The notes beneath the pieces were generated by a model. It was not told the origin of the DNA, made no database searches, and worked only from the letters and a program-made list of their open reading frames with translations. From Actinokineospora bangkokensis (GTDB taxonomy: Bacteria; Actinomycetota; Actinomycetes; Mycobacteriales; Pseudonocardiaceae), in contig NZ_MKQR01000016.1 of the NCBI RefSeq assembly GCF_001940455.1, forward strand, positions 459,000 to 522,999: a stretch of 64,000 bases of DNA, given 5' to 3'. Positions 34,634-43,013 of the stretch are shown one piece after another (position 1 is the stretch's first letter; each line of letters begins with the position of its first letter). The position numbers and the translations under genes were made by a program.

Positions 34634-36205
34634 ATGCCCCAGCCGCTGACGCTGGACGGGCGGGAGCTCAGCCCGAGCGCGGTGGCCGACGTCGCCCGGC
34701 AGGACCACCCCCTGGTCCTGCTGGGCGACTCGGCTGTCGAGCGGATGGCGGCCTCCGTCGCGTCCAGGGACGAACTGCTCGCGCGCGCCATCCCCATCTA
34801 CGGGGTCACCACGGGCTTCGGGGACAGCTGCGACCGCCAGATCTCCCCGGCCAAGGCCGCGGCCCTGCAGCGCAACATGGTCCTCTACCACCTCAACGGC
34901 GTCGGTCCCCCGGCCACCCCGGAGGTGGCGCGGGCGACGATGGTCATCCGGGCCAACTCCCTGGCCCGGGGCACCTCCGGCATCCGACCGGAGGTGGTGC
35001 GGACGCTGCTGGCCATGCTCGCGGCCGACGTGCTGCCCCTCATCCCCGAACGCGGCTCGGTCGGCGCCAGTGGTGACCTCGTGCCGCTGAGCTACCTGGC
35101 GGCGGCCCTCATCGGCGAGGGCGAGGTCCGCCACCGCGGCACCACCCGGCCCGCGGCGGACGCGCTCGCCGCGGAGGGCATCACCCCGGTCGTCCTGCAG
35201 CCGAAGGAGGGGCTGGCGCTGGTCAACGGCACCTCGTTCGCCGCCGCCTACGCCGTGCTGGCCCTGCGGGACGCCCAGCACGCCGTCCACGCCGCCGAGC
35301 TGGCCAGCGCGATGGTGCTGGAGGCGCTGCTGGGCAACGCCTCGGCCATGCACCCGTTCATCCACGAGAACAAGCCGCACCCCGGGCAGGTCGAGTCCGC
35401 CGCGGCGATCCGCGGGCTGCTGGCGGGCTCCGGGCTGGCGGTGTCCTCCGACGACATCTTCCTGCGCCGCGAGCGCCTGGGCGACCGGAGCTACCTGCAC
35501 CTGGGCGACCGCGTGCAGGACCCGTACTCGATCCGCTGCGCGCCGCAGGTCATCGGCATCGCCAGGGACACCCTGCGGTGGGCCGGGCGGTGGCTGACCA
35601 CGGAGATCAACTCCTCGACCGACAACCCCCTCTTCGACGGCGACGACCTGCACCTGGGCGGCAACTTCTACGCGGGCCACGTCGCACAGGCCATGGACGC
35701 CCTCAAGGTCGCCGCGGCCAACCTGGCGGGCCTGCTGGACCGCCAGCTGGCCGTCGTGGTCGACGAGAAGGTCAACCGCGGCCTGCCGCCCAACCTCATC
35801 ACCCCCACCGGCCCCGGTGACCCGGAGTCGGGCCTGCACCACGGGTTCAAGGGGATGCAGATCGCGGCCTCGGCGGTGACCGCCGAGGCGCTCAAGGCGA
35901 CCGCCCCCGCGTCGGTGTTCTCCCGGTCCACCGAGGCCCACAACCAGGACATCGTCAGCATGGGCACCATCGCCGCCCGGGACGCCAGGACGGTACTGGG
36001 CCTGGTCCGCGAGGTCACCGCCATCCACCTGCTGGCGCTGACCCGGGCGGTGGAGCTGCGCGGCGCCGCCGCGGCGAGCCCGGCGACCCGCCGCGCCATC
36101 GCCGCCATCCGGGCCCGGACCGCCCCGCACACCCGGGACCGGCGGATGGACGCCGACGTCGCGGCGGTCATGCGCCTGCTCGACCAGGGCGCGCTCTCCC
36201 CCTGA
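34634..36205 (+). CDS. MIO-type aromatic amino acid ammonia-lyase (PAL/TAL/HAL family)
   Basis: 523 aa. The self-made MIO electrophile comes from Ala145-Ser146-Gly147 in SVGASGDLVPLSYLA; Tyr56 in IYGVTTGFGD is the catalytic base. NGTSFAAAYAV, STDNPLF and NQDIVSMG are also family motifs. The substrate-selectivity pair is Tyr85-His86 (VLYHLNGVG), unlike His-Leu of TAL, Phe-Leu of PAL or Ser-His of HAL, so the amino acid used (Phe, Tyr, or another) is open; an aminomutase is not excluded. It is last in the nine-gene operon. Confidence 0.9.
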   Translation: MPQPLTLDGRELSPSAVADVARQDHPLVLLGDSAVERMAASVASRDELLARAIPIYGVTTGFGDSCDRQISPAKAAALQRNMVLYHLNGVGPPATPEVARATMVIRANSLARGTSGIRPEVVRTLLAMLAADVLPLIPERGSVGASGDLVPLSYLAAALIGEGEVRHRGTTRPAADALAAEGITPVVLQPKEGLALVNGTSFAAAYAVLALRDAQHAVHAAELASAMVLEALLGNASAMHPFIHENKPHPGQVESAAAIRGLLAGSGLAVSSDDIFLRRERLGDRSYLHLGDRVQDPYSIRCAPQVIGIARDTLRWAGRWLTTEINSSTDNPLFDGDDLHLGGNFYAGHVAQAMDALKVAAANLAGLLDRQLAVVVDEKVNRGLPPNLITPTGPGDPESGLHHGFKGMQIAASAVTAEALKATAPASVFSRSTEAHNQDIVSMGTIAARDARTVLGLVREVTAIHLLALTRAVELRGAAAASPATRRAIAAIRARTAPHTRDRRMDADVAAVMRLLDQGALSP

Positions 36206-36222
36206 TCCCCGCGCCTGGGCGG

Positions 36223-36260
36223 CGAGAAGCCGGGGTCGCGTGCGCGACCCCGGCTTCTCG
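36223..36260. terminator. Bidirectional terminator between the lyase and the monooxygenase
   Basis: A perfect 18-bp stem (36223-36240 with 36243-36260, 2-nt centre) lies between converging stops at 36205 and 36279. Confidence 0.75.
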
Positions 36261-36278
36261 CGTTCGGGAGCCCGCCGC

Positions 36279-37871
36279 CTAACGAGCCAGGGCGGTGGTC
36301 AGGGCGCTCGACAGCTCACCCGCGGGGTCCTCGGGGAGCCCGGTGCCCCGCCACACCACCACGGAGTCCGGTCGGACCAGCGACGCCCCGGACGCCGACA
36401 CCCCGTACCGCGTCGCCCACTCCCCCGACTCGTCGCGGAGCAGGTCGCCGATGCGGTGGGCGTCCAGCTCGACACCCAGGTCCGAGGCGACCTCGCGCGC
36501 CGCGCCGACCCAGGTGTCGTCACCGGTGAGCAGCACGAACCCGCGCCCGAACAGGTCGTGGGTGGACAGCGTCCTGGTCCCGTCCGTCAGCTCGACGTGC
36601 GGCGCGCGCCCACCGGGGCTGCCGGTGGCCTCCCAGGGGTCCTCCTGCAGGGCCCCGTCGTCGTCGGGCTCGGTCAGCACGACCTCCGACCGGTAGCGGA
36701 AGCCCAGGAACTCCTTCGGCGTCGGGATCGGCGCGTCCGGGTCGGACGGGTTGTAGGAAGCCGGGATGCGCCCCTCGGACACCGCGGCGAGCCGCACCTC
36801 CCGCTCCAGCGTCACGTTCACGACCGGCTTGCGCTCGACCTCGTAGGTCGACAGCAACCGCTCACCCGCCTGCCCGCCCAGCACCAGCGCGAGCCGCCAG
36901 GACAGGTCGTAGGCGTCCTGGATGGCCAGGTTCCCACCCTGACCGCCGTTGGGCGGGCAGCTGTGCGCGGAGTCGCCCGCGAGGAACACGCGGCCCTCCC
37001 GGAAGCGGGCGGCGCGCTTGTGGCTGATGGCGAAGGAGCGGGCGTTGATGAAGGTGGGCTCGATCGAGGGGTCGCCGATGGCCGCGCGGATCCGCTCCAG
37101 GCACCGCGGCTCGGTGAAGTCGTCGGGCGTCTGGCCGCGCTCGGGGAAGTACTCCACCCACAGGGTGTGGCGGTCGGTGCCGTCGAGGATGAAGCTGGAG
37201 CCGGTCCCCGCGACGCCGATGACCTCCACCGCGCCCTTGTCCACGTAGGAGCTCAGGTCGGCGGTGAAGGTGATGACGTACATGTGGCCGAGCCTGCCGC
37301 GGCCCTCCACCGGGATGCCGAGGTCCTCGCGGATGCGGCTGTTCACCCCGTCCGCGGCGACCAGGTAGTCCGCCTCCACCTCGTATTCCCGCCCGGTGGC
37401 GACCTCGCGGACCCGGGCGGTCACCCCGGCCTCGTCCTGGGTGAACGAGACCAGCTCCACGCCGAAGCGCAGGGCGGCGCCCGCTTCCTCGGCGCACTGC
37501 CGCAGGATGGCCTCCACCTGCGCCTGCGAGACCCAGGCCAGGGGCGGGACCGGGGACAGCGGCGCCGGGTCCCGGTCGTCGACGGGCGGGTCGAGGAAGG
37601 CGCGGTCGGGGTCGGCCAGCGAGGCGCCGATGCTCATCCTGGGCCACCGCACGTCCTCGACGGCCGCGTCGAGGCGGGCGCCGACCCCGGGCAGGGTGCG
37701 CAGGAGCTCCTGCGTGCGCGCGTTCAACCCCCACGCCTTGGGCAGGGTCGAGGTGCCGGGGCGGCGCTCGACCAGGAGCGGGGGGACTCCGCGAGCCGCC
37801 AGGCTCAACGCGGTGGTGAGGCCGGTGTAGGCGCCGCCCACGACCAGCACGGGGACCTTGTGCTTCGTCAC
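36279..37871 (-). CDS. FAD-dependent aromatic monooxygenase (PheA/TfdB-like)
   Basis: 530 aa flavoprotein hydroxylase. FAD sites are VVGGAYTGLTTALSLAARG at the N-terminus, the DG motif YLVAADGVNSRIR, and GD motif VFLAGDSAHSCPPNGGQGGN. A C-terminal thioredoxin-like domain (from about 400) is present, as in phenol hydroxylase and polyketide oxygenases of this group. It should hydroxylate a phenol or similar ring using NAD(P)H and O2. GTG 37871 has GAGGAG upstream. It is downstream of the DAHP synthase on the same strand. Confidence 0.88.
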   Translation of the reverse strand: MTKHKVPVLVVGGAYTGLTTALSLAARGVPPLLVERRPGTSTLPKAWGLNARTQELLRTLPGVGARLDAAVEDVRWPRMSIGASLADPDRAFLDPPVDDRDPAPLSPVPPLAWVSQAQVEAILRQCAEEAGAALRFGVELVSFTQDEAGVTARVREVATGREYEVEADYLVAADGVNSRIREDLGIPVEGRGRLGHMYVITFTADLSSYVDKGAVEVIGVAGTGSSFILDGTDRHTLWVEYFPERGQTPDDFTEPRCLERIRAAIGDPSIEPTFINARSFAISHKRAARFREGRVFLAGDSAHSCPPNGGQGGNLAIQDAYDLSWRLALVLGGQAGERLLSTYEVERKPVVNVTLEREVRLAAVSEGRIPASYNPSDPDAPIPTPKEFLGFRYRSEVVLTEPDDDGALQEDPWEATGSPGGRAPHVELTDGTRTLSTHDLFGRGFVLLTGDDTWVGAAREVASDLGVELDAHRIGDLLRDESGEWATRYGVSASGASLVRPDSVVVWRGTGLPEDPAGELSSALTTALAR

Positions 37872-37939
37872 TGCTGCTCTCACTCCTCGGTGTCCGCTCG
37901 GTGCGCTCGACGCGCTGTGGTGCCTGCTGCCGCCGGGCC

Positions 37940-39043
37940 TCAGGCGGCGACGGTGGCCTTGCGACGGCCGCGCACGGCGGTGGCCAGGTCGTGCAGCGAG
38001 CGCACGGTGGCGTCCCAGCCCATGCACGCGTCCGTGACGCTCTGCCCGAAGACCGGTTCGGCCTGCCCGTCGAGGTCCTGGCGGCCCGGGACCAGGAAGC
38101 TCTCCAGCATCACGCCCCGGATGTCGGTGCAGCCCCCGGCCACCTGGTCGGCGATCTCGGCGGCGACCCGCGCCTGGCGCACGTGGTCCTTGCCGCAGTT
38201 GCCGTGGCTGGCATCGATGACGACCCCGGTGGGCAGGCCCGCCGCCGCCAGCTGCTCGACGGTGGACTCCACGTGCTCCGGGTGGTAGTTGGGGCGGTCC
38301 GCACCGCCGCGCAGGACGACGTGGCAGTCCGGGTTCCCGCTGGTGCGCAGCGCGACCACCCTGCCGTCCTGGCCCGGGGTCAGGTACGCCTGCGGCCTCG
38401 ACGCGAACCGCATGGCGTCCAGGGCGACCTTCACCGAGCCGGTGCTGCCGTTCTTCATCCCCACCGGCATCGGCAGGCCACTGGCCAGCTGCCGGTGCAC
38501 CTGGCTCTCCACCGTGCGGGCCCCGATCGCGCCCCACGACACCACGTCGGCCAGGTACGCCGGGGCCGACGGGCTGAGCCACTCCGTCGCCACCGGCAGC
38601 CCGCGCCCGGCGACCTGGAGCATGAGCGAGCGAGCGGCCCGCACCCCGCGGTCGAGGTCGAAGCCGCCGTCGAGGCCCGGGTCGGGCAGCAGCCCGGTCC
38701 ACCCGGCCGAGGTGCGCGGCTTCTCCACGTACACCCGCATGACGACCACCAGGTCGTCGGCGAGGGCGGCGGCCACCCCGGCCAGCGACTCGGCGTAGGA
38801 CAACCCCGCCTCCACGTCGTGGATGGAGCACGGGCCCACGACCGCGAGCAGGCGGTCGTCCCGGCCCGCGAGGACCGCGCGGGCGGCGGTCCTGCCCGCC
38901 CGCACCACCCGAGCCGTCGAGGCGGTCAGCGGCAGCTCCGAGCGGACCTCCGCGGGGCTGCTCACCGGGTGGGCCCTCCCGGCGCCGCCGGAGCCGGCGG
39001 TGGTGGGGTGGTTCTGCTTGGTCAAGACGTTGACGTTGCGCAC
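37940..39043 (-). CDS. Class I 3-deoxy-7-phosphoheptulonate synthase (AroG-like)
   Basis: 367 aa. It condenses PEP and erythrose 4-phosphate, the shikimate entry step. Strong AroG-type motifs are seen: VVGPCSIHD, VEKPRTSAGWTG, WGAIGARTVESQVHR, GMKNGSTG and DASHGNCGKDH. Actinomycete primary metabolism uses a class II enzyme, so a class I copy beside biosynthetic genes points to pathway-specific supply of chorismate-derived precursors, possibly feedback-resistant. Start GTG 39043 chosen from AGGAGGG upstream and family length of about 350 aa. Confidence 0.92.
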   Translation of the reverse strand: MRNVNVLTKQNHPTTAGSGGAGRAHPVSSPAEVRSELPLTASTARVVRAGRTAARAVLAGRDDRLLAVVGPCSIHDVEAGLSYAESLAGVAAALADDLVVVMRVYVEKPRTSAGWTGLLPDPGLDGGFDLDRGVRAARSLMLQVAGRGLPVATEWLSPSAPAYLADVVSWGAIGARTVESQVHRQLASGLPMPVGMKNGSTGSVKVALDAMRFASRPQAYLTPGQDGRVVALRTSGNPDCHVVLRGGADRPNYHPEHVESTVEQLAAAGLPTGVVIDASHGNCGKDHVRQARVAAEIADQVAGGCTDIRGVMLESFLVPGRQDLDGQAEPVFGQSVTDACMGWDATVRSLHDLATAVRGRRKATVAA

Positions 39044-39387
39044 CGTTCCCTCATCCCTCCTGCTGTCGCGCCGTTCGTGGCGGGCGACACGGTTTCCGGC
39101 TTCGAGCGTGGCCCACCGGGGTGGACGACCGGTAGCGCGGCGGCTCGCAACAAGGTGTCGTGCACCTAGCTGCGCAGGGTGCGCCCGCTGGGGCGGCAGG
39201 ACGCCCACGGCCGTCCTCAGTGGTCTGACGCCTGGTGGTGGTGGGCCGTCGGGCGCGGCGCGCGCGGTCGAGGCCCGCGCTGGGGAGGACTAGAATAATC
39301 CGAGGTGGCGACCGCCGAGCCCCGAAGACTGCGGACAAACCGGGCCAACCGGTATGTTCAGGCGCGCACGGTCGAGGAAGGGAACCC
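39044..39387. other. 344-bp divergent region with receptor operator
   Basis: Between the DAHP synthase (minus) and the receptor (plus). Contains a TAGAAT element at 39290-39295 that could be a -10 for the receptor gene, and the ARE-like site at 39335-39357. No ORF is supported. Confidence 0.5.
39335..39357. promoter_or_regulatory. ARE-like operator for a gamma-butyrolactone receptor
   Basis: Inverted repeat ACAAACCGG (39335-39343), 5-nt spacer, CCGGTATGT (39349-39357): 8 of 9 positions pair. The half-site ACAWACCGG/CCGGTWTGT matches the autoregulatory elements bound by ArpA, ScbR and related repressors. It lies 31 bp before the receptor ATG. Confidence 0.68.
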
Positions 39388-40056
39388 ATGCCGAAGCAGG
39401 CCAGGTCGGCGTTGACCCGGGCGGCGATCATCCGCGGGGCCGCGGAGGTGTTCGACCGCTTCGGCTACGGCGGCACCAGCCTCACCGACGTCATCACCCA
39501 GGCCGGGGTCACCAAGGGCGCGCTGCACTTCCACTTCGGCACCAAGGAGGAGCTGGCGATGGCGGTGGTCGAGGAGCAGCACGCGATCGCCATGGCCTCG
39601 GCGGGCCGGATGGCCGAGCAGGGCCACCCCGCCCTGGAGTCGGTCATCCGGCTCTCGCACGAACTCGCGGGCCAGCTCATCTCCGAGCCCGTGGTGCGCG
39701 CGGGCATCCGCCTCACGCTGGAGAACGGCACGTTCCGCGCCCCCGCGCCCGAGCCCTACCAGGAGTGGACGGCGGTGGTCGAGCAGCTGTTGGAGAAGGC
39801 GGTCGAGGAGAAGGACGTCCGGGCCGTGATGCCCGCCGCCGACATCGCCCGGTTCGTGGTCTCGGCGTTCACCGGGGTGCAGGTGGTGTCCCAGGTCCTC
39901 ACCGAGCGGGTCGACCTGCACTGGCGGGTGCGGCAGATGTGGGACCTGCTGCTGCCCACGCTCACCCCGCCCAAGAAGGTGCCCTACTTCCGCGGGGTCG
40001 CCGCCGCGGGCCACTTGGCGCGCGGCGGGGACAACCTCAGCGGACCCCCAGCATGA
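39388..40056 (+). CDS. TetR-family gamma-butyrolactone receptor (ArpA/ScbR-like)
   Basis: 222 aa. The HTH spans about residues 25-50: LTDVITQAGVTKGALHFHFG followed by TKEELAMAVVEEQ, which is the ArpA/ScbR/BarA signature. The C-terminal ligand domain is all helical. It likely represses the cluster, and itself via the ARE-like site at 39335-39357, until a butyrolactone-type signal binds. ATG 39388 with GAGGAAGGGA upstream. Its last 20 bp overlap the end of the convergent afsA-like gene. Confidence 0.85.
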   Translation: MPKQARSALTRAAIIRGAAEVFDRFGYGGTSLTDVITQAGVTKGALHFHFGTKEELAMAVVEEQHAIAMASAGRMAEQGHPALESVIRLSHELAGQLISEPVVRAGIRLTLENGTFRAPAPEPYQEWTAVVEQLLEKAVEEKDVRAVMPAADIARFVVSAFTGVQVVSQVLTERVDLHWRVRQMWDLLLPTLTPPKKVPYFRGVAAAGHLARGGDNLSGPPA

Positions 40057-41110
40057 TCGTCCCCCGCGCCCGGACCTCGCCCGCCTGCACCAGGCGCACC
40101 GACACCTGCGCGGCGGACGGCGAGGGCCGCGCGGACACCTCCGCCTCCACCAGGCACCGCTGGTCCAGCTCGACGAACCGGGGGAAGTCCGCCGAGCAGC
40201 CGAAGACCGGGGCGTCCGGTCCGCCCAGCACCACCCGCCCGGCTTGGCGCATCGCCTCGAACACGAGCATGCCGGGCACGTGGTCCAGCGGGTGGTCGAA
40301 CAGCACCGGGTGGGCGGTGTCGACCCGCAGCGGGAACCGCCCCGCCCGGTCCGGCTCGCCCAGCACCACGTCCTCGACCGCGGCGCGGCCCACGACGCGC
40401 GGGTCCACCGGTGGCGGGACCACCGCCGGACCCCCCTCCGCCCGCTCCCCGCTCCACCGCACGCGCTGGTAGAGCGAGGGGGGTAAGCAGCGCATCCACC
40501 CCGAGCCCGCGGCGAAGCGCAGCCCGTCGCGCCGGAACACGACGTCGACGCGCAGGTCAGCGACCCGACCGCGACGCCCGCGGACTTCGGTGATGTCGAC
40601 CACCAGCCGGACGTCGGCGGGACCGCCCGCCCCCGCGAGACCGCTCGGGTCCTCCACCGCGCAGGTGAGCCGGTCCATCAGGAAGCTGTGCCCGACGGGC
40701 ACCCCGCAGCCGACGTGCGCGGCGAGCAACCCCGCCTGCCGCAGGGTCTCGACCACCAGCAGCGCGTCGTGCCTGCCCCCGCTGGGGGTGTAGAACCGGT
40801 GGGCGCGCGGCCAGTCGGCGCGGCAGCGCAACCGGTGCTCGCCGTCGTGCTCCCAGTCCGCGAGCAGCACCTCCGCAGGGTTGCGCCGGTGCACGAACTC
40901 GCGCACCAGGTCACGGCCCGCCGTCTCCGGCGCGCGGTCGCCCGCGCGCACGGCCTGCCGCGCCAACACGACCTGATCGGACAGCACCACCTGATCGGAC
41001 AATGCAACCTGATCAGACAGAGCGTCCTGATCGAACAAAAAAACCTCATCGAACAAAGCGACCTGATCGGACAGAACCACCTGATTGACCCCTTTTCCGA
41101 CTCTGGACAC
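40037..41110 (-). CDS. AfsA/ScbA-like butyrolactone biosynthesis protein with N-terminal hexapeptide repeats
   Basis: 357 aa. Two A-factor hotdog domains: the first with FVHRRNPAEVLLADWE and DALLVVETLRQAGLLAAH, the second with TAHPVLFDHPLDHVPGMLVF. AfsA condenses a beta-ketoacyl-ACP with dihydroxyacetone phosphate to start butyrolactone synthesis. Residues 7-54 are eight 6-residue repeats based on LSDQVV, absent from AfsA and about equal to the excess over the usual 300 aa. GTG 41110 has GGAG 9 bp upstream, so the repeats are probably translated. Confidence 0.85.
   Translation of the reverse strand: MSRVGKGVNQVVLSDQVALFDEVFLFDQDALSDQVALSDQVVLSDQVVLARQAVRAGDRAPETAGRDLVREFVHRRNPAEVLLADWEHDGEHRLRCRADWPRAHRFYTPSGGRHDALLVVETLRQAGLLAAHVGCGVPVGHSFLMDRLTCAVEDPSGLAGAGGPADVRLVVDITEVRGRRGRVADLRVDVVFRRDGLRFAAGSGWMRCLPPSLYQRVRWSGERAEGGPAVVPPPVDPRVVGRAAVEDVVLGEPDRAGRFPLRVDTAHPVLFDHPLDHVPGMLVFEAMRQAGRVVLGGPDAPVFGCSADFPRFVELDQRCLVEAEVSARPSPSAAQVSVRLVQAGEVRARGTIMLGVR
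40949..41092 (-). repeat. 18-bp tandem repeats inside the afsA-like gene
   Basis: Eight in-frame 18-bp units (six well conserved, 40967-41074) with core CTGATCGGACA on the plus strand. They encode the LSDQVV-type hexads. Local GC is lower than the rest of the gene. Confidence 0.85.
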
Positions 41111-41599
41111 TGGACGCTTCTCCTCGTCAAAACAGGTCGAGTGACCTGTTTTTGTTGTTCACCATGTCGTCCTCGACGCGCTCCGAGCCCCGGGCCCACA
41201 CCCGAACAGCGCTGGTCACCGCCGCGCGGAGAGCAGAGAAGGCACGGTCCACCAGCGCTTTCCTCGTCACCAAGCCCCCCGGCGGTGCGCTCCTGATCTT
41301 GAGCGGAAAGTCGCCATGTCGGACTTCCACCAGATGCCTCGCGTTGACGAAACAGGACGACCGGACTAAATTCTTCCCTAGGGAATGGCCCGCGGCACGA
41401 CGGCGGGCGCACTGCCCCAGCCGGTGCGAGCCGTACAACGGGGTCAGGTACCACCGGCGGGATCGGTTGAGACACAGGCGGTTGACGGCGCTGCGGACAT
41501 CGAGGTCCGGCGGAAACCCGCGCAGCACGCCCCAGCCCGAACACCGATCTCGGGCAACCGCGGGAACGACAGCGACCACGGACGATTCTTGGGGAGAGT
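41111..41599. other. 489-bp intergenic region between the afsA-like and LuxR-type genes
   Basis: Lower GC. Holds the 10-bp dyad at 41129-41152 and a perfect 12-bp palindrome TTCCCTAGGGAA at 41374-41385. A plus-strand frame running through it has no coding character. Confidence 0.5.
41129..41152. promoter_or_regulatory. Perfect dyad ahead of the afsA-like gene
   Basis: AAAACAGGTC (41129-41138), loop GAGT, GACCTGTTTT (41143-41152). It ends 19 bp before the GTG start, next to the ribosome site. Either an operator or, read on the plus strand where T-runs follow, a terminator/attenuator. It does not resemble the ARE motif. Confidence 0.55.
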
Positions 41600-42751
41600 A
41601 TGTCCGACTTATCGCAGATCGTCTCATTGGTGGGCGAAGAGGAGATGATCGCCTACAAGTACCTCCTGTCGATCGGGGGGGTCACCCTGGATCGCCTGGC
41701 GACCGACCTCGGCTGGGGCAGGGGCCGGGCGGAGCGGGTGCTGGGGGCCCTGCGGCGGATGCGGTTGGCCATCACCGGCCGCACCGACGGCGACTGGGTG
41801 GCCCTGCGCCCCGACGCGCTGGAGCGGAACTCCACCGACAGCCCGAGCCCCGCAGGCGGGCCGAACCCCACCACCAGACCGAGCACCACCAGCCTGAGCA
41901 CCACCAGCCTGAGCACCACCGGAAAGCCGCGCACCACCGCGAACCCGAACCCCGCCGAGGAGCCCGGCCCCGCCACGAGGCCGAGTCCGGCCAAACCCCT
42001 GTCGAGCGCCATCGTCGCCTGGCAGGACCAGCTCGATGAGCTGCGCGACCAGCTCGACACCCTGGCCGTCCTGTGCGACGACACCACCGGGGACCACCAC
42101 ACCCCCACGACCACCGTCGAAGGCCACGTCGAGGTCGCCGCGGCGCTCGACGCCGCCGCCGCGCGCTGCCGGACCGACGCCATCGCCGTCGGCGGCCTCA
42201 CCACCGGCGTCGCCGATTCGCTGCCCACGCACGTCAACCTGCGGGTGCTGCTCCCGCACCTGTCGCGCTACGACGCCGGGACCCGGGACTGCGTCGACCG
42301 GGTCACCCGGGCGGGCGCGCAGGTCAGGACCACGGCGTCGGCCATCCCGGCCCTGGTCCTGTTCGACCGGGCCGAGGCCTTCCTGCTCGACCTCGACGGG
42401 CAGGGGTGCCGGGCGCACCGGGTGCGCCACCCCGCCATCGTCGACTTCATCACCCACACCGCCGAGAACGCCTGGGCCACCAGCGAGGTCTTCGAGGCGG
42501 CGGGCGGCGGCAACCGCCTGCCCGAGCACCTGAGCCGGGAGGTGAAGGGCTCGATCGTCCAACTCCTCGCCGCGGGCTACAAGGACGAGGTCGTGGCGAA
42601 GAAGCTGGGCATCGCGGTCCGCACCTGCCGCAAGTACATCGCCGAGGTCTTCGACGACCTCGGTGCCCGCAGCCGCTTCCAGGCGGGCTGGATGATGAGG
42701 GACCGCCTCACCTCGGGTGGGCACCTGACCGCCACCGCGGGCATCGGCTGA
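41600..42751 (+). CDS. LuxR-type regulator with TrmB-like N-terminal HTH
   Basis: 383 aa. N-terminal winged-helix (EEEMIAYKYLLSIGGVTLDR and a recognition part, residues 1-60), a Thr/Ser/Pro-rich linker (about 78-135) containing STTSL repeats at 95-107, a middle domain (150-300), and a C-terminal LuxR HTH (LLAAGYKDEVVAKKLGIAVR then TCRKYIAEVFDDLG). ATG 41600 after GGGGAGAG. It lies next to the butyrolactone genes and is a likely pathway activator (inference). Confidence 0.8.
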   Translation: MSDLSQIVSLVGEEEMIAYKYLLSIGGVTLDRLATDLGWGRGRAERVLGALRRMRLAITGRTDGDWVALRPDALERNSTDSPSPAGGPNPTTRPSTTSLSTTSLSTTGKPRTTANPNPAEEPGPATRPSPAKPLSSAIVAWQDQLDELRDQLDTLAVLCDDTTGDHHTPTTTVEGHVEVAAALDAAAARCRTDAIAVGGLTTGVADSLPTHVNLRVLLPHLSRYDAGTRDCVDRVTRAGAQVRTTASAIPALVLFDRAEAFLLDLDGQGCRAHRVRHPAIVDFITHTAENAWATSEVFEAAGGGNRLPEHLSREVKGSIVQLLAAGYKDEVVAKKLGIAVRTCRKYIAEVFDDLGARSRFQAGWMMRDRLTSGGHLTATAGIG

Positions 42752-43013
42752 CCCAACCCCCTCCCCGGCACCACCCCCCTGCGGTCTCCGCCCGCGACCC
42801 GCAGAGGAGCCGCTCTCGGGTTCGCGACAGGCGGAGTATCCACAAAGGATGGTCAGCAGAGGCTACAGGGGTAGCGCGCAGGGCGCGGTGGCGATCGGGA
42901 AGGCGGACGAAGACAGTCCAGCGACGGTCGTCGGGCTTGCCCCACTCAGCGCAACCTGTTCGCGCCGCACTCCGTCAGAGAGGCAAGGGGGTTTCCGGCG
43001 GGGGGAGTAGGCG

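Noticed and set aside
26674..36205. Type II/III PKS, NRPS or aryl polyene cluster
   Set aside because: No ketosynthase, chalcone-synthase-like, condensation or dehydratase gene is present; only ACP and ligases are shared with those systems.
41152..42039. Plus-strand frame overlapping the LuxR-type gene start
   Set aside because: Low-complexity composition; the regulator has recognisable domains and its own ribosome site.
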